Positions 9,892 through 18,805 of a DNA stretch of 64,000 nt are shown here, in pieces. The position numbers and the translations under genes are program-made. The notes beneath the pieces are model-generated. The model was not told where the DNA came from. It searched no databases and saw only the letters and a program-made list of their open reading frames with translations. The stretch covers positions 186,001 through 250,000 of the forward strand of contig NZ_FNEG01000006.1 of the NCBI RefSeq assembly GCF_900100075.1. Reading direction: 5' to 3'. Numbering within the stretch: position 1 is the first letter of the stretch; every line of letters starts with the position of its first letter. The DNA comes from Chryseobacterium jejuense. Lineage in GTDB: Bacteria > Bacteroidota > Bacteroidia > Flavobacteriales > Weeksellaceae.

Positions 9892-10953
9892 ATGGAAGGA
9901 AAGTTAGATTATAAAGGTTTTTGGGATTGGTTTTTAACAAAGGAAAAGGATTTCTATACAATTGTTGAAACAGGCGGTCAGGAAGCTATTGAAAAAGATT
10001 TTTTTGATATCATTGCCCCTAAGCTTAGCCAGATTAATGAAGGATATTATTTTCTGACCGGGATGAGTGATGATTCCACTGTAGAATTGATTCTTACTGC
10101 AGATGGAGAGATCAGGAATGTTGCCTTCATCGAAGAGCTTATTGCAACAGCTCCTAAACTCGATCATTGGAAGTTTACGGCATTAAAACCCGCAATGGAT
10201 ATAAAGAATGTAAACGTCACAATGGGCGATTACCAATTTACAAAGGATAACATTTTTTTCTATTCCAATGAACAGAAAGAGTATCCCGATGAGATTGATC
10301 TTGTTTTTGTGTACGACGGAAATGCTGAAAATAAAGATGCAATAACCACAGGCATCTGTATCTTTTTAGATAATTTTTTAGGAGAATTAAATTTTGCTAC
10401 GCAGATTGATACGTTTATTGTAGTTGGAAGAGACCAGGCCAAAAAAGAACTTGTTCCCATTGAAAAGCTGAAAGATTTCCTTTCATGGAGAGAAAGAGAA
10501 TTTACAGAAAAATATAAAAGTGTAATAAGAGAAGAGGTCGAAGATAAGTTTTCTATTCTCAGAGCTTCTCTGAACAATGAAAAACCTCTTATTGCCTGCA
10601 TGAATCTCCCTTTGCTGAACTATGAAGCAAAGGCTTCTTATCCATGGATCTCAGTGCTGAAGTTTCATTATAACGGAGAGAATAATGACGGGCTTCCTGA
10701 AAAAGAAGATTTTGAAAAATTAGGAGACATTGAAGATAAAGCCATAGAAGATTTAAAAGAAAAAGGATATTTGTACATAGGCAGGGAAACTGCAGATAAT
10801 AGTAAAGAAAGTTATTTTGCAGGTAAAGACTTCAGAGAGATTTCTAAAGTTTTTAAAACCATAAAAGACAGTAATCCTGAATATAAAATCTCATTCAGTA
10901 TCTTTAAAGATAAATACTGGCAGTATTTTAAATATTATAATAACGCTGTTTAA
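9892..10953 (+). CDS. Hypothetical protein, possibly DUF695-like
   Basis: The 353-residue protein has no signal peptide or membrane segment. It begins MEGKLDYKGFWDWF and continues with acidic, aromatic-rich sequence. The N-terminal third (FWDWFLTKEKDFY, LTADGE, APKLDHWKFTALKP) resembles the DUF695 group, but I cannot confirm that without a profile search. The rest is unassigned. It follows hutI by 20 bases with no terminator between, so it is probably co-transcribed, and is closed by the strong hairpin at 10961-10996. No catalytic motif is visible and I assign no function. Confidence 0.75.
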   Translation: MEGKLDYKGFWDWFLTKEKDFYTIVETGGQEAIEKDFFDIIAPKLSQINEGYYFLTGMSDDSTVELILTADGEIRNVAFIEELIATAPKLDHWKFTALKPAMDIKNVNVTMGDYQFTKDNIFFYSNEQKEYPDEIDLVFVYDGNAENKDAITTGICIFLDNFLGELNFATQIDTFIVVGRDQAKKELVPIEKLKDFLSWREREFTEKYKSVIREEVEDKFSILRASLNNEKPLIACMNLPLLNYEAKASYPWISVLKFHYNGENNDGLPEKEDFEKLGDIEDKAIEDLKEKGYLYIGRETADNSKESYFAGKDFREISKVFKTIKDSNPEYKISFSIFKDKYWQYFKYYNNAV

Positions 10954-10960
10954 AAATAGA

Positions 10961-10996
10961 AAATGTGGATAAGAATAAACTTATCCACATTTTTAT
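10961..10996 (+). terminator. Terminator of the hutI group
   Basis: A perfect 13-bp stem, AAATGTGGATAAG (10961-10973) with its complement at 10980-10992, encloses a six-base loop and is followed by a T-rich tail. Confidence 0.85.
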
Positions 10997-11424
10997 TAAT
11001 ATCCATCTGCTTAGAAAAAAATAATTAAATTGATTCCATCTTTGCTCCCTAAAATCATAGATCCGGAAACTAAAAACTTTGCATTTTAAAAGTTTGATAT
11101 TTAATGTTTTCAATCATCCGTGTAACCCGTACAATCTGTAGGAATATTTACCGTTTTTTGAAGCAAAATATTTTTGATCAATGAACATGAATAGGAGAGA
11201 AGCAAAATCATAAAGTCTCCCATATTTTTCATATTCTCTATAAGTTTTCTTATATTGCGCTGCAATTAGCGTTGATTTTTAGATAAATAACGCATTTTTC
11301 TATAGTTCTTAAGTGCACCGGAGATTCCGGAAAACCTGGATATTTTCTTTTTTCTCAGTACTTTTTTTACAGCTATATCCCGTACCAGGAAGACTTGTCA
11401 ATACTATAAACGAAAATATAAAAG
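10997..11424. other. Non-coding gap upstream of the BCCT transporter
   Basis: This is 428 bases of AT-rich sequence with no supportable gene. A TATTTTTG at 11169-11176 could be a -7 element but has no -33 partner. No strong hairpin, tRNA or repeat was recognised. Confidence 0.5.
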
Positions 11425-13437
11425 ATGAATTTTCAAAATGTTAGATCTACTTTTAACAAAGGGGTCACTATTCCGAGTTTGATATTTATTATAGGTACCT
11501 GTTTTCTCTCAGCAGTTTATCCAAAACCGACTGAAAACATCCTGAATGAAATTAAACAATTCATATTTATCAACTTAAATTGGGTGTATGTATGGTCTGT
11601 AACTTTATTTGTTATTTTCCTGGTCTATCTGATGTTCAGTAAATATGCCAATATAAAGCTTGGTGCGAATGATAGTAAACCAGAATATTCCTTCTTTTCC
11701 TGGATTTCCATGCTCTTTGCAGCGGGAATGGGGATTGGATTGATTTATTTCAGTGTTGCAGAACCTATGCAGCATTACTCTTCAGAAGTTTTTGCGGATA
11801 ATCATTATGTAAGCCGGGCTAAGCAGGCGCAGCTCTATACTTTTTTCCACTGGGGAATTCATGCGTGGGCTATTTACGGAGTCGTAGGACTTTCTTTATC
11901 TTACTTTGCTTATCGTTACAGATTACCATTGTCATTGCGAAGCTGTTTTTATCCACTGTTAAAAAATAAAATTAATGGAAGATGGGGAAATGCTATTGAT
12001 GTTTTTGCCCTATGCTGTACTTTCTTCGGAATTACAACAACATTAGGTTTTGGAGTGGTACAGATTAGTTCCGGACTGAATATTCTTCACATTACGCCTG
12101 AGAATAGTTTTACCTATCAGATTATTATTGTAGTTACTCTTGTTTCTCTTTCGGTGATATCTGCTATTTCCGGAGTAGGGAAGGGAGTGAAAATCTTAAG
12201 TAATATTAATGTTATCAGCGTAATTGGTCTTTTACTTTTTGTATTAATAATGGGACCAACAGTTTATCTGATCGGAAGTTTTACAGAAGGGCTGGGAAAT
12301 TATATCAACAATTTTTTCAACCTTACTTTCAATACCCATGTCTATGAGAAAAATGCTTTGCCATGGTTTTATGACTGGACGATTCTGTATTGGGCATGGT
12401 GGATTTCATGGTCTCCTTATGTTGGATTGTTTATCGCAAGAATTTCAAAAGGAAGAACTATCAGAGAGTTTATCCTGGCTGTTTTAGTACTTCCTACATT
12501 ATTCAACTTTATCTGGATGTCCGTATTTGGAAACAGCGCCATTTGGTTTGATCTAAATATTGCCAACGGACAGTTAAGCCAGTTTGCATCAGATCCGGAT
12601 GCTTTAATGTTCCGTTTTCTGGAGTATCTGCCTTTATCAGAATTTACTGGATTCTTCGTTATTCTCATCATTCTTATCTTTTTTGTGACATCCGCAGATT
12701 CTGGAATATTTGTAATGAACAGTATTGCAACCAAAAACGCCAGCAAATCTCCCAAATGGCAAATTGTATTCTGGGGAGTATTATTGGCAGTTCTTTCCCT
12801 TCTATTATTAAATGTTGGAGGGTTGAAGGCACTTCAAAGTATGACTTTAATTACGGCATTACCGTTTTCCATCGTAGTGATTTTATTCATTGTAAGCTTG
12901 ATGAAAGGTTTAGTGATTGATCAAAAATATTACGACAGAAACTTCTCAGTATCCACAGTACCATGGTCCGGTGAATTCTGGAAAGAACGTTTAAAGAATA
13001 TCGTTTCTTTTAAAGATAATGCTTCTGTAGACCGTTTTATTAGGGTAAAAGCCAAAGAAGCCTTCACTGATTTACAGCAGGAATTTGCAGCTAACGGAAT
13101 TGAAGCCAAAATCAATCATCATGAAAATCCTGTCAGAATTGAAATAGAAATCCATCAGGGGGTTGTTAATAACTTTATTTATGGAGTAGAAAATAAAATA
13201 AAAACAGTTTCTGAACATATCATAAATGAAGAAAACCTGCCGGATCTGGATGATAGCAAAACACACTATCCAAGATCCTATTTTGGAGATGGAAGAGAAG
13301 GGTATGATGTACAGTATTTTACCAAAAATGAATTGATTTCCGATGTACTGAAACATTATGAACGATTTTTGGAAATTATTTCAGAAGAACGAAATGAAAT
13401 GTTTATCAGCAGCAATGCCAATGAAAATAAAGCCTAA
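11425..13437 (+). CDS. BCCT family (betaine/choline/carnitine) transporter
   Basis: This 670-residue inner-membrane secondary transporter has about 12 membrane segments between residues 15 and 500. Family landmarks are GMGIGLIYFSVAEP near residue 110 and the BCCT signature DWTILYWAWWISWSP near residues 316-330, followed by ARISKGRTIREF. A cytoplasmic C-terminal extension of about 150 residues, ending in a charged tail, is longer than in carnitine antiporters and is of the kind seen in BetT-like members. The aromatic WAWW box supports uptake of a quaternary ammonium compound, but choline, betaine and carnitine cannot be told apart. It lies between the hut genes hutI and hutG without an obvious pathway link. 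No terminator is seen before hutG, 125 bases downstream. Confidence 0.92.
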   Translation: MNFQNVRSTFNKGVTIPSLIFIIGTCFLSAVYPKPTENILNEIKQFIFINLNWVYVWSVTLFVIFLVYLMFSKYANIKLGANDSKPEYSFFSWISMLFAAGMGIGLIYFSVAEPMQHYSSEVFADNHYVSRAKQAQLYTFFHWGIHAWAIYGVVGLSLSYFAYRYRLPLSLRSCFYPLLKNKINGRWGNAIDVFALCCTFFGITTTLGFGVVQISSGLNILHITPENSFTYQIIIVVTLVSLSVISAISGVGKGVKILSNINVISVIGLLLFVLIMGPTVYLIGSFTEGLGNYINNFFNLTFNTHVYEKNALPWFYDWTILYWAWWISWSPYVGLFIARISKGRTIREFILAVLVLPTLFNFIWMSVFGNSAIWFDLNIANGQLSQFASDPDALMFRFLEYLPLSEFTGFFVILIILIFFVTSADSGIFVMNSIATKNASKSPKWQIVFWGVLLAVLSLLLLNVGGLKALQSMTLITALPFSIVVILFIVSLMKGLVIDQKYYDRNFSVSTVPWSGEFWKERLKNIVSFKDNASVDRFIRVKAKEAFTDLQQEFAANGIEAKINHHENPVRIEIEIHQGVVNNFIYGVENKIKTVSEHIINEENLPDLDDSKTHYPRSYFGDGREGYDVQYFTKNELISDVLKHYERFLEIISEERNEMFISSNANENKA

Positions 13438-13562
13438 AAAAGAAGCTATTTGTCTTACAGTGAATTCTTTGTATAATGTGTAAAAGGTGTTTTTTTATCT
13501 AAACAATATTAGCTAGCTTTACTGGATAGAATGATGTGACTAAAATTGAATTTTAAAGGATT

Positions 13563-14486
13563 ATGTTTCAAAATATTTGGCAGGGTAGATTAGATGGAGA
13601 AGAGCTTCTTTTCCACAGACTATTTCAGAGAGTAAAAGAAGAACAGAATTACGACAATATTTTAACGAATGACTTCGTTTTGCATGGATTTGCCGTGGAT
13701 GAAGGAGTCAGGAGGAATAAAGGCCGTCTGGGTGCTAAAGATGCTCCTAACGTGATCCGGAAAAATATGTCTAATTTTCCTGTGAGTCTTCCCAATTTCT
13801 CAATGTTGGATTTTGGAAATGTCACTTGTGAAGACGGTAATCTGGAGAATACTCAGAATAATCTTGCCAAGAATGTCTCAAAAGTTCTTTTAAAAGGTGG
13901 AAAGTCTCTTGTTTTAGGTGGCGGACATGAAGTGACCTATGCTCATTATTTAGGCATTAAAACAGCCTTTCCGGAGCAAAAAATAGGAATCATCAATATC
14001 GATGCCCACTTTGATAACAGGCAGCCGGAAAAAGGAGTAGGCCCAAGTTCAGGAACAGGATTCTGGCAAATCGCTCAGGAAGGTCCTATCAATTCCCTTC
14101 ACATCGGGATTCAGAGAAATTCCAATACCTTAAAACTCTTTGATACAGCACACCAATATGGAATGAAGTATATTCTGTCTGACGAATTATTCTTCGAAAA
14201 CCTTCCATCCGTCTATCAGCGTATTGATGACCTGTTGGAGAATGTAGATTTTGCCTATCTCACTATTTGTATGGATGTTTTTAATGCATCTATCGCTCCG
14301 GGGGTTTCAGCTTCAGCATATAATGGTATCTTTGCAGATGCAACCTTTATGCATTTTTACAGGCATATCTTAAAAAACAAAAAACTGGTTGCACTGGACG
14401 TGGCAGAAGTTAACCCGTCGTTCGATATTCAGGATAGAACGGCAAGGCTTGCAGCTTGTCTGGTGAATGAATGGCTAATGATTTAA
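13563..14486 (+). CDS. hutG: Formimidoylglutamase (ureohydrolase family)
   Basis: The 307-residue arginase-fold enzyme is predicted to hydrolyse N-formimino-L-glutamate to glutamate and formamide. The binuclear manganese site is visible as GGGHE (His122), DAHFD (Asp147, His149, Asp151) and CMDVFNASIAPG near residue 240. The closely related agmatinase and arginase would show the same motifs. Proximity to hutI favours the histidine-degradation assignment. The start ATG follows directly after an A-rich stretch. No terminator was recognised after it. Confidence 0.85.
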   Translation: MFQNIWQGRLDGEELLFHRLFQRVKEEQNYDNILTNDFVLHGFAVDEGVRRNKGRLGAKDAPNVIRKNMSNFPVSLPNFSMLDFGNVTCEDGNLENTQNNLAKNVSKVLLKGGKSLVLGGGHEVTYAHYLGIKTAFPEQKIGIINIDAHFDNRQPEKGVGPSSGTGFWQIAQEGPINSLHIGIQRNSNTLKLFDTAHQYGMKYILSDELFFENLPSVYQRIDDLLENVDFAYLTICMDVFNASIAPGVSASAYNGIFADATFMHFYRHILKNKKLVALDVAEVNPSFDIQDRTARLAACLVNEWLMI

Positions 14487-14623
14487 GATAAAGCTATATT
14501 CTTCCGATAGAGAAAATCATTCTTTTATTGACCCTTAAGGAATAGAATTTGCTGACCTTATCGTGCTTTTAAAACAAAAGCGCTCATAAATTCATTAGCT
14601 GAATTTAAAACAGAAATTATATT

Positions 14624-15916
14624 ATGGAACAATTAATTGAAAGCAAGCTTATTAAAGCAGACGAAGTGTTTTCAGTGTGGCGAAAAGTGCCGTTTGAAGA
14701 AAAGCAGAAGTTAATCGCAAAAGCAGCAGAAATATTAAAAAATAATTCAGAAAAATTTGGAAGGATCATTACTACTGAAATGAATAAGCCCATTTCGGAA
14801 TCAATTGCTGAGGTGGAGAAATGTGCTTTAATGATGAATTATTATGCCGATGCTGAAAATATTTTAAAACCTGAAAAAATAGAATCTGAATTTGCTTATT
14901 CCGAAGTTCATTACGCTCCAAAAGGAGTAATTCTTGGAGTAATGCCTTGGAATTTTCCTTTCTGGCAAGTGTTGAGGTTTGCTGTTCCTGCAATCTTAGC
15001 AGGAAATACAGTAGTTTTAAAACATGCCTCAATTTGTTTCGGAAGTGGAAATGCCATTGAAGAAGTTCTTTTGGAAGCAGGTTTTCCGGTAGGTGTGTTC
15101 CAGAATCTTGAAGTAGGGCACAAAGCTGTAAAAGAAATCTTAGAACATGATGCTGTAAAAGGAGTAAGTCTTACAGGAAGTGGAAAAGCAGGGGGAGAAG
15201 TAGCTTCAATTGCTGGTTTAAATATCAAAAAATCTTTACTTGAATTAGGAGGTAGTGATGCATTCATCATTTTTGAAGATGGAGATCTTGAAGCAGCAGC
15301 AAAAGCCGGAGCAAAATCAAGACTTCAAAACTGTGGACAAACTTGTACTGCAGCTAAAAGATTTATCCTTGATGAAAAGATTGAAGACCAATTTTTACCG
15401 ATTTTCATCGAAGAATATAAAAAATACGAAATCGGAGATCCTTTCAATAAAGAAACAAAATTAGCAGGAATGGCAAGACCAGACTTGGCTGATGAATTAG
15501 AAGCTCAATTCAACAGAGCATTGGAAAATGGTGCCGAAATCATTCTTCCTTTAGAAAGAATTTCAGAAAATCAATTCAAACCTGGGTTAATCAGAGTGAA
15601 GGAAGGAAATCCAATACTGCAAGAAGAGCTTTTTGGACCTCTTGGAATGGTAATGATTGCAAAAGATGCTGAACAAGCATTACAGATTGCTAATGATATT
15701 CCTTTCGGACTTTCAAATTCAGTTTGGACTCAAGATAAAGACCGTCAGTTATTCTTTATTGAGAATCTTGAATCAGGAACCGTTAATATCAACAGAATGA
15801 CCAGTTCTGACCCTCGTTTCCCTTTTGGTGGCTCCAAGGCTTCCGGATACGGAACAGAGCTTTCTTTACACGCTTTAAAAGAGTTTGTGACAGCGAAGAC
15901 TATTGTAGGTAACTAA
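14624..15916 (+). CDS. NAD(P)-dependent succinate-semialdehyde-type aldehyde dehydrogenase
   Basis: The 430-residue aldehyde dehydrogenase is shorter than the usual 450-490 because it lacks part of the N-terminal arm. The catalytic cysteine is Cys241 in GQTCTAAKRFI and the general base is Glu207 in ELGGSD. The cofactor/oxyanion segment is MPWNFPFWQV. The ELGGSD, C-AAKRFI and PFGGSKASGYG features match the Sad/YneI subgroup of succinate-semialdehyde dehydrogenases, which convert succinate semialdehyde to succinate. Substrate is inferred from subgroup resemblance only. The gene stands alone with a terminator at 16075-16108. Confidence 0.88.
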   Translation: MEQLIESKLIKADEVFSVWRKVPFEEKQKLIAKAAEILKNNSEKFGRIITTEMNKPISESIAEVEKCALMMNYYADAENILKPEKIESEFAYSEVHYAPKGVILGVMPWNFPFWQVLRFAVPAILAGNTVVLKHASICFGSGNAIEEVLLEAGFPVGVFQNLEVGHKAVKEILEHDAVKGVSLTGSGKAGGEVASIAGLNIKKSLLELGGSDAFIIFEDGDLEAAAKAGAKSRLQNCGQTCTAAKRFILDEKIEDQFLPIFIEEYKKYEIGDPFNKETKLAGMARPDLADELEAQFNRALENGAEIILPLERISENQFKPGLIRVKEGNPILQEELFGPLGMVMIAKDAEQALQIANDIPFGLSNSVWTQDKDRQLFFIENLESGTVNINRMTSSDPRFPFGGSKASGYGTELSLHALKEFVTAKTIVGN

Positions 15917-15939
15917 GATATAGCTAAATCTGTAGAAAA

Positions 15940-16027
15940 TGTCATTCCGAGGAATCGGGAAATCTCTTAGATTCTTCACTTCACTACGTTTCGTTCAGAA
16001 ATCGAAGATTCAACATAGTCAATGACA
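15940..16027. repeat. Small palindrome-ended dispersed-repeat candidate
   Basis: An 88-base element starts TGTCATT (15940-15946) and ends AATGACA (16021-16027), with internal partial symmetry (GATTCTTC against GAAATCGAAGATT). From memory, elements beginning GTCATTCCGAGGAATC are scattered through Chryseobacterium genomes. I see no second copy in this window, so repeat status rests on that recollection. Confidence 0.5.
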
Positions 16028-16074
16028 AACTAGAAAACATATTGAGTCAGCCAGTATCTTTACATTATAAAAAT

Positions 16075-16108
16075 AAAAACTCCCGAAAATTAATTTTCGG
16101 GAGTTTTT
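16075..16108. terminator. Bidirectional terminator between the dehydrogenase and pyk
   Basis: A perfect 34-base palindrome is centred between 16091 and 16092, with core CTCCCGAAAATT and its complement. A-tracts and T-tracts flank it on both sides, serving the two convergent genes. Confidence 0.9.
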
Positions 16109-16142
16109 ATATGCTTTAACAAAAAGTAATTTTGTTTATTGC

Positions 16143-17588
16143 TTATACTGTCGTTAATCTCAGCGTATTGGTCTTACCACCTTCATAAGATGGTGTTGCA
16201 TTGATGTTGATAACGAAGTCACCTGTTTCAATATAACCATAGTTATGGGTTAACATATTTACCTGAATAATTGTCTCATCAGTAGACTTTTTCATATCGT
16301 AATAGTAAGCGTGAACACCCCAAAGAAGGTTCAGCATCGTAATTACTCTTTTGTTTCCACTGTATACAATAATCTGAGAGTTCGGCCTGTGAGCTGCAAG
16401 CTGGAAAGCCGTATACCCTGAATGAGTTAATGTAACAATCGCAGAAACATTTGTTGTTTTAGCAATTCTTACCGCTGCAAGACATACCCTGTTCGTAATG
16501 AATCTCTCATCGATGCAGTTATAGTCTTTTTCAATCGGTTCGTTCTTATGTTGGTAGAAGTGAGTGGTTTCAATGTTTTTCACAATTTTAGCCATGTTTT
16601 CTACCACCTGTACCGGATATCTACCTACAGAAGTTTCTCCTGAAAGCATTACCGCATCAGCACCATCTAATACAGAGTTTGCAACGTCATTTACTTCCGC
16701 TCTGGTTGGTGTTAAGCTGTTAATCATCGTTTCCATCATCTGAGTAGCGATAATTACTGGTTTAGAATAGAATCTTGCTTTCTCTACCAGGTTTTTCTGG
16801 ATAGCAGGAACTTCTTCCATTGGAACTTCAACTCCTAAGTCACCACGGGCAACCATTAGTCCGTCACATTCCAATAAGATTTCTTCAATATTTTTAACCC
16901 CTTCCGGTTTTTCAATCTTCGCAATAATTGGAGTTTTGAATTTACCGTTTGGATGTTTTGCAATTAATTCTTTCAGGTCAATGATATCCTGTGCATGACG
17001 TACGAAAGAAAGAGCGATCCAGTCTACTTCCATGTCCATCATGAAATTAGCATCCTGAATATCTTTTTCCGTTAATGCAGGAAGAGATACCTGTGTATTA
17101 GGAAGGTTAACCCCTTTCTTAGAGCTTAGAGGCCCCCCTTGGATTGTTTTAGCCTTTACAGTATCTACTTCATTGGTTTCAGTAACCTCTAATACAAGTT
17201 TACCGTCATCAATAAGGATTCTTTCCCCAACTTTTACGTCCTGTGGAAACTGTTGGTAAGTCATGTATACCTTAGTAGAATCTCCCTCAATCTTTTCATT
17301 GGTGAAAGTAAGAATATCACCAGGATTCAGGTAAGAACCTTCTTTTACAACACCTACTCTTAATTTAGGTCCCTGAAGGTCACCTAAAATACCCACTGAA
17401 TAACCGTACTCGCTGTTTAGTTCTCTAATTATTTCAATATTTTTTCGAACTAAGTCGTAATCTGCATGGGAAAAATTTATTCTGAAAATATCAACACCCG
17501 CCTTCATTAGATCTAACATTACCTCCTTCGACGATGAAGCAGGCCCTAGTGTTGCGATAATTTTTGTCTTCTTTAAATACTTATTCAT
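16143..17588 (-). CDS. pyk: Pyruvate kinase
   Basis: The 481-residue glycolytic enzyme transfers phosphate from phosphoenolpyruvate to ADP. Landmarks are the N-terminal KIIATLGPASSS, the catalytic lysine segment IIAKIEKPEG, the metal/substrate segment MVARGDLGVEVP, and the allosteric-domain helix TRAEVNDVANSVLDG followed by AVMLSGET. Length matches the family. The start codon lies inside the end of the preceding 157-residue gene (8-base overlap), pointing to translational coupling. It is the last gene of acpP-fabF-rnc-small protein-pyk. Confidence 0.97.
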   Translation of the reverse strand: MNKYLKKTKIIATLGPASSSKEVMLDLMKAGVDIFRINFSHADYDLVRKNIEIIRELNSEYGYSVGILGDLQGPKLRVGVVKEGSYLNPGDILTFTNEKIEGDSTKVYMTYQQFPQDVKVGERILIDDGKLVLEVTETNEVDTVKAKTIQGGPLSSKKGVNLPNTQVSLPALTEKDIQDANFMMDMEVDWIALSFVRHAQDIIDLKELIAKHPNGKFKTPIIAKIEKPEGVKNIEEILLECDGLMVARGDLGVEVPMEEVPAIQKNLVEKARFYSKPVIIATQMMETMINSLTPTRAEVNDVANSVLDGADAVMLSGETSVGRYPVQVVENMAKIVKNIETTHFYQHKNEPIEKDYNCIDERFITNRVCLAAVRIAKTTNVSAIVTLTHSGYTAFQLAAHRPNSQIIVYSGNKRVITMLNLLWGVHAYYYDMKKSTDETIIQVNMLTHNYGYIETGDFVININATPSYEGGKTNTLRLTTV

Positions 17589-18054
17589 AATACTGGATAA
17601 TTTGATAAAGTTCCTCTTCAGAACTCAGTGTATAATCTTGAATCGGAAACACAAGATTTTCAGGGAGCAAAATTACGGAAAAATCAGGAAACTGTTCCGA
17701 ACTATGTAGAATATATTCCACATCTGCCTGATTATTTAATAAAAATTTAATGTTTTCTTCTTCTGTAAAGAGCTCGGTTTGAACTTTTTTTTGTTTACTT
17801 TCAGAAGATTTATTGGAAATAAAGGTGAAACAGGTCTTGGAAAACTTGTGATAGGCCTCAAACCTTGGAAAAAGATAATCATAATAATCTCCGTGAAAGA
17901 CCATGTCTTTTTTTCTTGAGAAACTGAGATTATTAAGTTGATTTATTTTATAGAAAAACTCATGAGCGGGTATATCTTTGGCTAATCTTACCAATCCTAT
18001 GGCAATATCTTCAAATTCTATATCATCAAGATCATAAAGTTTTTGAATTTCCAA
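17581..18054 (-). CDS. Small conserved flavobacterial protein between rnc and pyk (IPExxxVDY-like)
   Basis: The 157-residue soluble protein has no signal peptide. It contains IPAHEFFYKINQLNN near residues 29-43 and ends in an acidic LPENLVFPIQDY segment. Its position between rnc and pyk matches a flavobacterial family that I recall being named for an IPExxxVDY motif; the motif match here is loose. The function is unknown. It overlaps rnc by 23 bases upstream and pyk by 8 bases downstream, so all three are likely translated in a coupled way. Confidence 0.8.
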   Translation of the reverse strand: MEIQKLYDLDDIEFEDIAIGLVRLAKDIPAHEFFYKINQLNNLSFSRKKDMVFHGDYYDYLFPRFEAYHKFSKTCFTFISNKSSESKQKKVQTELFTEEENIKFLLNNQADVEYILHSSEQFPDFSVILLPENLVFPIQDYTLSSEEELYQIIQYYE

Positions 18055-18796
18055 GTATATTTTCTTTTTTATTTAAAATATAAAAAGCCCTCTGTGCTGC
18101 CTTTTCTTCAGCCTTTTTCTTGGAGGTTTCTGTAGCATTGGCAATCTTTTCATCTCCAAACCATACATGACAACGGAACATGATTGCTTTATTAGTCTGT
18201 ATTTCCTCGCAGGTTTCGTACTTTATATTTACCTTCTTCTTCTGGCTCCATTCGAGAAGGAGACCTTTGTAGCTGACAATTTTATTTTCAAGTTTGTTAA
18301 TCTCGGAAGGAGTCAAAAGTTTCTCCAGAATGATTCTTTTACAAGCATCATAGTGGAAATCCAAATAGACGGCACCAATTAAGGCTTCAAATAAATTTCC
18401 AGAGATATTCTCACCTAGAGCCGAAGAATTATTCTGCTTTTGCAGAAGATCTGTAAGCTTAAGGTCTTCCCCTAATTTATTAAGATTTTTCCTATTAACA
18501 ATCTTAGATTTCATTTGTGTCAGATATCCTTCATTAGCCTGAGGATAGGTCTGGAACAAATGACAAGAAATAATTGTACCCAAAACAGAATCTCCCAAAA
18601 ATTCAAGCCTTTCGTAGTTGCTGTCTTGATTTTTAGAAGAATTTTTTAAAGAAAAAGCTTCTCGGTAAAGAGCAATATTTTGTACCTCTGCACCTAAAAC
18701 TTTTCTAAGCTCGGTACTGAGAAAATAATCTCTTTCCGTTAATTGTCTTTTTCTTTTTTTGAGAAGGAATTTAGAAAAGTATTTCTGTAACTCCAT
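18032..18796 (-). CDS. rnc: Ribonuclease III
   Basis: The 254-residue double-strand-specific endonuclease matures rRNA and processes structured mRNAs. The nuclease signature ERLEFLGDSVLG lies near residues 62-73. A second catalytic segment is ENISGNLFEALIGAVY, and a C-terminal double-stranded RNA-binding domain ends with KKAEEKAAQRAFYIL. It is slightly longer than typical (about 225-245) because of an N-terminal extension. It follows fabF by 9 bases and overlaps the next gene by 23 bases. Confidence 0.95.
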   Translation of the reverse strand: MELQKYFSKFLLKKRKRQLTERDYFLSTELRKVLGAEVQNIALYREAFSLKNSSKNQDSNYERLEFLGDSVLGTIISCHLFQTYPQANEGYLTQMKSKIVNRKNLNKLGEDLKLTDLLQKQNNSSALGENISGNLFEALIGAVYLDFHYDACKRIILEKLLTPSEINKLENKIVSYKGLLLEWSQKKKVNIKYETCEEIQTNKAIMFRCHVWFGDEKIANATETSKKKAEEKAAQRAFYILNKKENILGNSKTL

Positions 18797-18805
18797 TCAT
18801 TGAAT

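Noticed and set aside
10928..11113. 61-codon minus-strand frame after the hutI group
   Set aside because: It runs through the terminator hairpin and has no supporting signals.
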